The notes beneath the pieces are model-generated. The model worked only from the letters and a program-made list of their open reading frames with translations. It made no database searches and had not been told where the DNA came from. From positions 56,726,895-56,790,894 of the forward strand of contig NC_081848.1 of NCBI RefSeq assembly GCF_963259705.1: 64,000 nt of DNA, given 5' to 3'. Positions within the stretch are counted from its first letter, which is position 1, and each line of letters starts with the position of its first letter. Shown here in pieces: positions 54,460 through 64,000 of the stretch. The stretch comes from Myotis daubentonii. Lineage: Eukaryota > Chordata > Mammalia > Chiroptera > Vespertilionidae. The position numbers and the translations under genes are program-made.

Positions 54460-55207
54460 TCTGGCGCCCGAACAGGGACCCCTAGGTAAGCGCCCCACAC
54501 TCGGGACGGATCGGACTCCACCGTAGGAATAGGGTGGATAGTCTTCGCCGACTCCGTCCACACCTTTGGGAACCCCTGGAACAGGATTCCCCTAGGTAAG
54601 CCCCCCCCCATTGAGAACCCCCACACTCGGGACGGATAGGACTCCACCAGGGTGCTACAGACCCCCCTATAGAGGATAAGTAGGGTAAGAAGGTGGATAG
54701 TACAGAACTTAGATTGAGAAGATGTGCCATACTGAGTCCAAAGAAAGAAGACTCTGTATTGATTCTTAGATTGAGAAGATGTGCCATACTGAGTCCAAAG
54801 AAAGAAGACTCTGTATTGATCTTTAGATTAAGAAGATGTGCCATACTGAGTCTAAAGAAATAAGACTCTGTATTGATCTTTTAACACATATGCTTGCTAG
54901 CAGAGGAATTAAGGTTACTCCCAGTCAGACAGAACAATTTATACAAGAAATACGTCCATGCTTTTCTGAGGAAGGAACGGTAAATGTAATGGCATGGGAG
55001 AAGGTAGGCCCAAGGAGCCTTATCCTTAACCCCACTGCAGCCTTTCCACCCCGGGAAAGTGCAGGATTGTCAAGCTCTCCCTGGGATGATAGATCAGGAC
55101 TCAGGTAATAGCGAAAAGCGCCAATCCTACTCTTAAAATGGATATAAGAGAGCATTTGAGGTTTTTCTTTTTAATGCCTGCTTTTAAAAAATAAAAAAGG
55201 GGGAATT
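54460..55207 (+). mobile_element. ERV internal region, second copy (748 bp)
   Basis: Same content as 53,004-53,751 with no difference seen by eye: primer-binding site 54,462-54,479, 57-bp repeats 54,709-54,879, gag remnant 54,836-55,108, polypurine tract 55,193-55,207. Its identity to the first copy implies a very recent duplication. Confidence 0.9.
54836..55108 (+). pseudogene. gag: Truncated gag remnant, second copy
   Basis: Identical 90-codon frame to the one at 53,380-53,652, with the same missing Gly at position 2 and the same truncation after the matrix N-terminus. Confidence 0.7.
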
Positions 55208-55915
55208 TGCTGGGAGCCGGTCCATCCTTGCTGTTTCAAGGGACCTGGCATATATGGCATACAGTTCTTAATATGTTTGCTCACCTTCTTGGCGCTGTGT
55301 TTTAACCAAGGTCACCTCTCCGAGAGAGGTTGAATCCCCAGGTAGGGATTTTCCCCTGAAGTTAGGGAGGGAATAAAACCCCTCAACTAAGTGCCAGGCG
55401 GGTAATTAATCCCTTTAACTACGAACAATCATGCTTAAACTACATAATCTTTTCTCCCTGGAATGGAGATAAGAAACGCCCTAACCTTTGTAATAGAGAT
55501 TGATAGGATTGAATCAACTGGTATAAATACAGATGTAACAAGACAGAAAGAGACAGAACTCAGAACACAGAACTTATGACAGAACTTCAGAGACAGGGCT
55601 TGGAAGACAGGACCAAGAGAGACAGAGCCTAGGCACAGAACCTACACAGAACGTTCTCGAGAGACAGAAGAACTTCGCTGGAGAGAACATGGCAATAGAT
55701 CCTGGACTGAACCTGACTATAGAACATGGCAAGAGAACCTGACTAGAACCTGGTGACTGAACCTGGCTGGAGATCCGAAGCAGAACCTCTGAGCTTGGCT
55801 GGAGATCCTGGCTAGGCTGCTGATCAACTGAACGCTGTCTCTGTGTCATTCCTTCTTCGCCGACTCCGTCTATGCCTTTGGGAACCCCTGGACCCGCTGG
55901 GGCTGGACCCCGGCA
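55208..55915 (+). repeat. ERV 3' LTR (LTR3)
   Basis: 708 bp, TG...CA, followed by the target duplication GGCATC. Diagnostic bases T, G, G, T, A, C at positions 3, 119, 190, 666, 676 and 696. It differs from LTR1 at these six sites only (about 0.85%). Confidence 0.93.
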
Positions 55916-55959
55916 GGCATCTTAATGATTGTCTGACCGACAACACCTATGAAATAGCT

Positions 55960-56095
55960 AGGGTAGATGTTTTTAACTCTTTTTTAGATGAGAAACTTGA
56001 GGCTCAAAGAAGTTAAAGCTCTTTGTGCAGATCACAGAAATAGTAGATGGAAGATCTGGGGCTCACCGGGCAGTGAAAGAAGTCCCCTTCTGGCT
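55960..56095 (-). repeat. MIR fragment, antisense
   Basis: 'tagatgagaaacttgagg', 'ctcaaagaagttaaagc', 'agatggaagatctggggc'. Confidence 0.55.
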
Positions 56096-56189
56096 TCACT
56101 AGATAAAATCATCATCATCAGCAGCAGCAACAGCAGTAGCATCTATTCCTATTTTTTTCAACATCTTTGTTCATGATCCTTCTTGACAA

Positions 56190-56440
56190 TATCTGATCTA
56201 GAGCTTAGAAAGGGTTTCAACAGTGCCTCCAAGATCAAATTATTTGAGCTTGAATCTTCATGCCTTACCAGCTGTGGGACCTTGGAAAAAACACTTAACA
56301 TCTCTGTGCCTATTTCTTTTTCTGCAAAATGGGGACAATGATTGTATGTATTTTATGGGATGGTCATGAAGATTAAATGAGTTATTATATAAAACTTATA
56401 GCCTGGAGCAGTAAGTGGTAGAAGTGTTAGCTAGGTTTAC
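56190..56440 (+). repeat. MIR SINE relic, sense
   Basis: 'ccagctgtgggaccttgg', 'ttaacatctctgtgcc', 'ctgcaaaatggggacaatg', 'gattaaatgagttattat'. Confidence 0.75.
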
Positions 56441-56869
56441 CACTGGATCTGCTAACTGTTGCCAGCAGTACAGGAGATTGACCCACCATGGCCCCTGCCT
56501 TGATTAAACATGCCCACTCTCACCAACCTGCCCCAGAGGTTAGCACCTGACCAAGAGAAAGTAGATAACCCATCAGTGGTCCTGCATGAGGCAATGAGCT
56601 GGGCCAATCAGATCCTCCTTCTGGGACCTGAACTGGACTGACCCCAGTGAGCAGTGTTACTGAGGCTGGAGTAGGGCAGAAGCAGGCAAGCTGAGGTCCA
56701 AGGAAACTCATTGTGTAAGTAGGGGAATCTCACTGGGGAGAGAGGAGGGTGGAGCAGATGTTAAAAGAGAAGCTTAAATCAGGAGACAGATTCAGAGAGA
56801 GTGGGTGATTTCCAAAGCTGCCAAGGTTCCTGCTGTCTTTCCTGCCCCACCCCCTGCCTTCATGCCTCC
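56441..56869. other. Unique sequence, no gene seen
   Basis: No repeat or exon recognised. Confidence 0.45.
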
Positions 56870-57560
56870 TTTCCAAAATATATTCTAAACCTATTCTCTT
56901 ATCTCCATCTCCACTGTATGCCACCACTGTGTCTTGCCTAGTGACTTCAGTGGCCTTCTAACTGGTCTCTCTGCTTTCTCTTTCAATATAGTCTCAACAA
57001 CACAGCCAAAACAACCTCCTGCAAACCTTTCCTTTTAAAACCTTCTTGGGCTTTCTCATTGCACTTAGAGTGGGCACATTGCATTTAGAACAAATTCTGC
57101 GGCCTAATCTCATAACACTCTTTTGGTCACTCACCATTCTCTAGCCATACTGTTTATTTGAATACATTAAACTCACTGTGGTCTCAGGGCCTTTGCACTC
57201 GCTGTTTACTCTGTCTACGAGGGTCTTCTCCAAGACCTTCACTTGGCTGCTTTTCAGGTCTAATTTGAATTGTCACCTCCTCAGAGAGGTCCTCCCTGGT
57301 CACCCTATGAAATGTTGCTCTCCCAAGCCTCAGTCACTGTTTATCACATCACCTGTATTACTTCCTTTGTGGCAATCAACCTTTTTGAAATTATCCAAAT
57401 TACTTGCTTCTCTGCTTAGTGACTGACACCACTGCTAGAATATAAATTCCTTGAGGGAAGGAAACTTACCCGTTATCTTTATTGTGGTATTTCCAGGGTG
57501 ATGACCATGCACACATAGAATATAGTAGGCACTCAATAAATATTCGTTAGATTTGTTTTA
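56870..57560 (+). repeat. Long L2 3' end, sense
   Basis: Continuous L2 text: 'ttctaactggtctctctgc', 'tctcagggcctttgcactcg', 'ctcagagaggtcctccctgg', 'ttccttgagggaaggaaac', 'gtaggcactcaataaatatt'. Confidence 0.85.
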
Positions 57561-57978
57561 AAATTGTAGTTTCAACTCCATTTCCAGTACATATATGCCC
57601 CCTCTTTCTTAAGATAGCTTGTTATTCATTTCAACCTCCCTAGAATGTTCCACTCTGGGCCCCTTTCTCTACAGTTGACTCCCCCACAGCCCCACTGATG
57701 TGCTCATGCCCCGCCGTGGGTGTTTCTCAGCAGGCCTGTTTTTATAGTATCCGCCCAAGCTTGCAGAAGTGCCAGCCATTTGGGGCTGGGAAACCAGAGC
57801 CAGTCCAAACCCCCAGCCCCCGCTGCCTCCACCCCTTGCCAGCTGACAATAAACTCCCTTCCCACCACTGTCTATTTCATACAATGTGGCATTGTCTCAA
57901 CCCGCTAGCACTCGGGTAAGCAGGCTCCTTACATCTACTCTAGCTACTCAACCATGGTAGTGCTGAGTGAGGGATGAC
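57561..57978. other. Unique sequence, no gene seen
   Basis: No repeat or exon recognised. Confidence 0.45.
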
Positions 57979-58015
57979 GGGGGAGGGGGGGGGGGGTTGG
58001 GGGGGGGAGGGGGGA
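57979..58015 (+). repeat. G-rich tract with quadruplex potential
   Basis: Four G-runs of 5 to about 12 bases separated by A, TT and A. This fits the G-quadruplex rule (four runs of at least three G, short loops) many times over. Confidence 0.85.
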
Positions 58016-58589
58016 AGTTTGAGGATGTCACAGCCAGTCCATCTCTCTCCTCCCCGTCACCCCCACCACAGCCATTCTGCTGATGAAGATGCTGCAGTGA
58101 ATTCCATTAAGTTCTTTAGTGAAGCTGCAGGAGGATGGCTGTTCACAGTGAGGGCCGCAGGCTGCCCAGGAAAGGGGAACAGCTTGAGTAGGGAAGATAC
58201 CTTTTCTTCATACACAAACCTTTACTTTTATTCCTATCTGGCACTTATTTTTTCAAGAGGAAAACTTCAGCTGCTTCCCAAAGATCCAGAATGAGAGTCA
58301 TTTAATAGGATTACAGCAAATTGATTTCCCCCCCCAAAACCTGTGGAGTAGACTTATCCATTCTTCATGCTGTACCACCCTGAGGACAGGGTCTGTGTCT
58401 GGCTTACTCTCCATATTTCTCCAGACAATGGCACAATTCCCAGGACAAATTTCTTGGATAAATGAACCTTGACCTCGTACTTTGAGAACTTACTATATGT
58501 CCAGATCTATGCTAAATGTTAAGAGGGATAAAAAAGAAGTAGGTACGGCTTATTTTACCTTCCCTTTTTTGATTTGGTTGTAAATGATC
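58016..58589. other. Unique sequence, no gene seen
   Basis: No repeat or exon recognised, apart from a MIR-tail-like 'acttactatatgtccagatc' near 58,488. Confidence 0.4.
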
Positions 58590-58785
58590 TGTCAACTAAC
58601 CAGCTTTGTGACCTAAGGCAAGTTACTCAACATCTCTGAGTCTGTGTCCTCTTCTTTTCTCCTTCAGAAAAAAAAAAAAGATAATAACGGTACTTACTTC
58701 ATGGAGTTATGTTGGGGCTTGAATGAAGCCAAGTGTTTAAAGCACCTGGCACATCTTAAAGTTGTTGAATAAATTATAATTAATC
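58590..58785 (+). repeat. MIR SINE relic, sense
   Basis: 'accagctttgtgacctaagg', 'caagttactcaacatctctg', 'cacctggcacatcttaaag'; an A-run interrupts the core. Confidence 0.75.
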
Positions 58786-59674
58786 TATCATATAAAACAT
58801 GGGCTGTCCAGAATTCAAGTCATTTTTGACCATCAAACTTCCTTAGTAGCCTTGGGTTTGTCCATTAAATTCCATTGAACCAATTTGTATGAAAAGCCTC
58901 CTAGCATACTAAAATCTTCCTTGCCTTATAAGACCTTTGTTGAATTCAGAGTCAGCATTATGAGGGATCCATGTAGTGGAATAAACAGATGTGATGTGTA
59001 AGACTGACCGCCCACTCACTAAATGGTCCCAGGTTGCCCAGACCTTTTGGGTTGTTTTTCATAGGTTTGTGGGTCTCTTCTCTTGTTGACAGATTGTCCT
59101 ATCTTCCCACAGATGTCAGTTTGCCAGGTGTAGGCATCAATGCTTTTCTCTGATTTGCCATGGGTTTGGAAATGAAATAACCAGCCCCATGAAAGTGGGA
59201 GTAAACCAAGAGATACAGGGTCTGAGTGAGGACTTGAGAGCCCATATCCTTTATTAGAAACCTTTGTGTCATCTCTCTTGACTTCTCAGAGATGTCTGAT
59301 TCTTCACGTGTTCTCATCCATGGGATCATGGGGCACAGACATGAAAGTTCTTGGTCTATGTGGGCACTCAGTGAAATTTATCAACTAAGCGAATAAAGGA
59401 GCAAAAAACATAGTCACATAGACACAATATAAAACAAAGGAGTCTGTGTGGAAGGGAAGGGTGATGTGAGGGAGTATGGAGTGACGTTAGTCTGGCATGT
59501 TGGAGGGGACAAATTGAGCTAAGTCTTAATAGAAAGGAAATGTGGTGAGTGGGGAGAGAGCTGGTATCATGCAGGGATACAGAAAAGAGAAGAAGTGAAC
59601 ACTCCCTTCTTCCTGCTATCTCCATGGGCTTGTCTTCCCCGGACAGATGGGAACACTATGCTCTATTTACACTG
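58786..59674. other. Unique sequence, no gene seen
   Basis: No exon or named repeat; frames of 76-85 codons on minus are not supported. Confidence 0.45.
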
Positions 59675-60065
59675 ACTTTCATTTTGCTCCAGGAACACAC
59701 CAAGCTTGGTGGTGTGCTGTCTGCCTCACGGCTTTTGCACTAGCAACTGGAATATTCTTCCTCTTGGTCCTTGCATGGATACATTCCTTGTATCATTTAG
59801 ATCTCAGGTAAAAATTTCTTCTCTACAACTACCCAGTTGAAGGCAGTCACCCAGTCGTTCTACCAAATGATCTTATTTTTATATTCTATGCAGAGCCCTA
59901 ATATTCTCTTAAATTATCTCGACTAAATATTTGCTTATTTTCCATCTTCCTCTAAGTCACCATGAGAGTAGGGACTTTACCTACGTGATCACTGCTGTAT
60001 CTCAGAATGTTTATTGGCAATAAAATTTGTTGCAGGATTGAGTGAATGATCAATGAATGAATGAC
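59675..60065 (+). repeat. L2 3' end, sense
   Basis: 'cacggcttttgcactagc', 'tggaatattcttcctcttgg', 'gagagtagggactttacc', ending 'gatcaatgaatgaatg'. Confidence 0.75.
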
Positions 60066-61660
<1,595 letters not shown>

Positions 61661-61714
<54 letters not shown>

Positions 61715-61722
61715 TCTCTCTC
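61661..61722 (+). repeat. (TC)n microsatellite
   Basis: About 31 TC units with one CC interruption. Confidence 0.98.
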
Positions 61723-61932
61723 CATATTGAATTATTTAAAGAAATTGGCTTTTGTGATTGTGGGGTTGGAAAGTCCAAAATTTGCCCGGGCAGGCTGAAG
61801 ATCCAGGGACTACTCAAAGTCTACTGATTTAAATTTAAATGTTAAGTACATCTTAAAAAAACTTTCACAGTAATATCTTGACAGCTATTTAACCAAAAAC
61901 TGGGTACCATAGTCTAAAAAATTTGAAAAAAA

Positions 61933-62219
61933 TTGATCTCACTCATAAGTGGAATCTAATTAACAAAATAAACTGATGAATGGAGTGGATCCAGCGATGT
62001 GGAAGCATGGAATAGAGTTCAGAATCTCAGAGGGAAGAAGGGGGAGGTGGAATGGGGGGAATCAACCAAAGATCTTGTATGCATATATGCATAACTCATG
62101 GACACAAACAATAGGGCGGTGAAGGCCTGGGGCAGGCGGTGTAGGCAGGCTGGAGGGGGTCACTGGGGGAAATAAAGGGGACATATGTAATACTTTCAAT
62201 AATAAAGATTAAATAAAAT
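61933..62219 (+). mobile_element. Truncated bat L1 3'UTR, sense
   Basis: 'gatctcactcataagtgg', 'caaccaaagatcttgtatgc', 'tatatgcataactcatgg', 'gtaatactttcaataataaa' parallel the L1 end at 24.4-24.7 kb. Ends with AATAAA. Moderately young. Confidence 0.85.
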
Positions 62220-62284
62220 TAACCATCCCAGAGGCAAACAGGGTCTATTGTAAAAGCCCCTCTCCTCTGCAAGGTGCATTATTG

Positions 62285-62460
62285 TTTACAGAGCTTGTGC
62301 TCATCCATGATCACATCTGATCCTCAGAATATCCCTGTCAGGAGGAATATTGGCTGCCCTGTTTTATGGATGAGGAAATGTAGGTTCAGAGATAAGATTG
62401 AAAAACTGGTAAATGGCCAAGAGGGGATTCTAGCCCAGGTCTGACTCAGGTCTGTGCTCC
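62285..62460 (-). repeat. MIR SINE relic, antisense
   Basis: 'tgttttatggatgaggaaat', 'gtaggttcagagataag', 'gattctagcccaggtctg'. Confidence 0.65.
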
Positions 62461-64000
62461 TCTAATCATATCACACTCCCTGTAACTTGGTTCATGATGT
62501 TACTTCTCCACCATTCCCCTTCTGTTCTTCATCCTTGCATGACCTTAGAGACACTTGCAGGAATTGGCTAAGAAAGTGACCTGGTTCTGTCTTGTGACCA
62601 GTCTCAGTGGACCCTCTGGGGCAGTACTCAGGGGTGTGAGATACATGTAAGTGTTTGGGTGCCCTTCTGCCCCCAGCTGCTATTCCCTTTCTGCAGCCAT
62701 CTTGCAGCTGGGCCCTCTGCTCTTAATAACAGGAGGCTCTGCCGCCTTCCTACCACCAGACCGGGTGGTGGTGATTGGAAGTGGCACAGATCTGGCTGGG
62801 TACTGTGTTTGGATCTCATGAATCCCTCCCGCTCTAATGGCAGGTGAGTGTACCCACTTCCTAAGCCTAGATCTCCTGCCCCTCAACCAGCGGCCCAGCA
62901 GCAGGATTGGCCTCCTGCTTTGGCCTGTGCCCTGAGCTCCTGTTCTAATGAACTGGCTGGGTCCACAGTCCCCAGGAGTTATCCTACCAGGTAAGACCTG
63001 TCTGTGGCTGTGGACACACCCTGCCGCCTGGAGGCATCTGTAGGCCAGGCCACCCTCCTGCCAGGATCAATAGGACTTCCCACCTTGGATGCCCTACCTG
63101 ATAGAGCAAGTTTTGATTGGAGGGTGAAGTAGGAGGGAAATAAGAGGTTTCCAGAGACAGAAGTGTCCATGCTGGCGCCTCTCTGGACATGTCAGTCTCA
63201 TCTTTTACTCCATGTTTTGGGACCTGACCTCAACTTAGGAGATGAGAGAATTTTTGTTTTCACCAGTTTAGGTCTTATTTGAAAACGGTGCTGGGATCCT
63301 AAAATTCCTCCCTCCTGGGCACTTAGATACTGGACTGCTGCATGAAAGAGGAGTAGAGGGACATGATAAGTACAAGCTTCTCTGATTTCAAAATGGCTCT
63401 GGGGAAGACAGAAGATGAATGAAGAACTTGCTGCAGAAAGCTCACCTGAGCAACAGGATGGGCTGCATTCTAGTTTCTGAAGGTCTGACTGTTAGGTAGC
63501 CCTGGGAGCTTGCTGTGGGAGTCTGAGAGGGAAGAAATGGGCCTTGGCCCTGAGGCAGGTTCAGTTCCGTGTTGGAAAAAACTCGCTCCCAGTCAGAGCT
63601 CTGCAAGAGGGAAGACACTAAGCCCTGCCTCAGGAGATGGCAGGGCCCCATCCAGAGGTGTTCACGGGCTGGACAGCTCCCGGGTGGGAACATGTCCACA
63701 GGGCTTTTGGATTTAGTGGTGTCCTGAATTGTTCCCCCTTGATGTGTTCTCCAGTGATGTGGGTCTTCCTTAAAGTGTCAGGTATGTCTGTCACTCAGAA
63801 GAACGCCAACAGGAGGGACCCGATGACTTTCTTTGCCCCCCTCCCTGTCCCCAGGGGGCACTTTTGAGTAGCAGCAGCAGCTCTGTAGAGACCCCTGCTC
63901 CCCTCTCAGATCCCGGAGCCGGGAGAGGGCTCGGGACCCTGGAAGGGGACCGAAATGGTGAGGTCGCCCATTGGCTGAGACGTGCCATGTGAACGGTGCT
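62461..64000. other. Unique sequence, no gene seen
   Basis: GC-richer unique DNA with small frames on both strands (up to 85 codons), none with a domain or clear splice sites. An exon of a low-similarity gene cannot be excluded, but nothing supports one. Confidence 0.4.

Larger units (their letters stand above)
52290..55921 (+). mobile_element. Young class II ERV, LTR-int-LTR-int-LTR tandem
   Basis: A betaretrovirus-like (ERVK-type) element in which three 708-bp LTRs alternate with two 748-bp internal regions, all in the same orientation with a 1456-bp period. The whole array is bounded by one 6-bp target duplication, GGCATC (52,290-52,295 and 55,916-55,921), which is the usual size for class II ERVs. 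LTR ends TG...CA, a tRNA-Lys primer-binding site and a polypurine tract are present. There is no pro, pol or env, so it was mobilised in trans. LTRs differ at 4-6 sites of 708, so the insertion is recent. Confidence 0.93.

Noticed and set aside
62461..64000. First exon or CpG island near the right edge
   Set aside because: GC is only moderately raised, CpG is sparse and no start codon with a supported downstream donor was found.

Overview
The window is nuclear DNA from a mammal, and its repeats point to a vespertilionid (vesper) bat. It holds tRNA-derived Ves-type SINEs, HeliBat-type Helitrons (5' TCCTAT, 3' hairpin followed by GGCCTCTAR), several short young hAT elements including two SPIN-like copies, bat-type LINE-1 3' ends and a young class II (betaretrovirus-like) endogenous retrovirus. 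These lie on an ancient mammalian background of MIR, L2, L1M, MLT1 and Tigger relics. I found no functional protein-coding gene and no intact exon. The open reading frames are repeat-derived or random, so the window reads as intergenic or deep intronic. Layout: 1-9.2 kb is mostly unique sequence with MIR/L2 relics, a 204-bp hAT at 6154 with a perfect 8-bp target duplication, and a Tigger relic (7770-8270) split by a 69-bp hAT MITE. At 9503 lies a SINE whose 5' end is a Tigger fragment. An MLT1 LTR (10.2-10.7 kb) and more MIRs lead to a LINE-1 cluster (20.4-24.7 kb) with two antisense and one sense copy, a Ves SINE and an unexplained 220-bp filler. At 25.4-25.9 kb a SPIN-like element sits exactly in the target duplication of an older hAT. 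At 27.6-28.4 kb a GC-rich Helitron is nested in a hAT. The 30.9-35.4 kb part is a graveyard of L1 3' ends. A second SPIN-like element is at 35.5 kb. At 42.6-43.6 kb two abutting Helitrons interrupt an old L1, and the second carries a palindromic pair of CTCF-like motifs. The most notable object is at 52,290-55,921: a young, very short ERV present as LTR-internal-LTR-internal-LTR inside one 6-bp target duplication (GGCATC). Six sites separate the outer LTRs. The middle LTR matches LTR3 at the first three and LTR1 at the last three, which is the expected product of one unequal LTR-LTR crossover. Each internal region is only 748 bp, with a tRNA-Lys primer site, two splice-donor-like leader segments, a triplicated gag start, a short gag remnant and a polypurine tract. 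It has no pol or env, so it can only have moved with proteins supplied in trans. The rest, to 64 kb, is unique sequence with MIR/L2 relics, microsatellites and one more L1 3' end. Several AT-rich, repeat-free blocks with clustered TAAT/ATTA motifs (2.2, 8.9, 35.9 and 46.4 kb) look like candidate conserved regulatory DNA, but this cannot be tested without an alignment. Family names rest on recognition by eye, not on a repeat-library search, and edges of old repeats are approximate.
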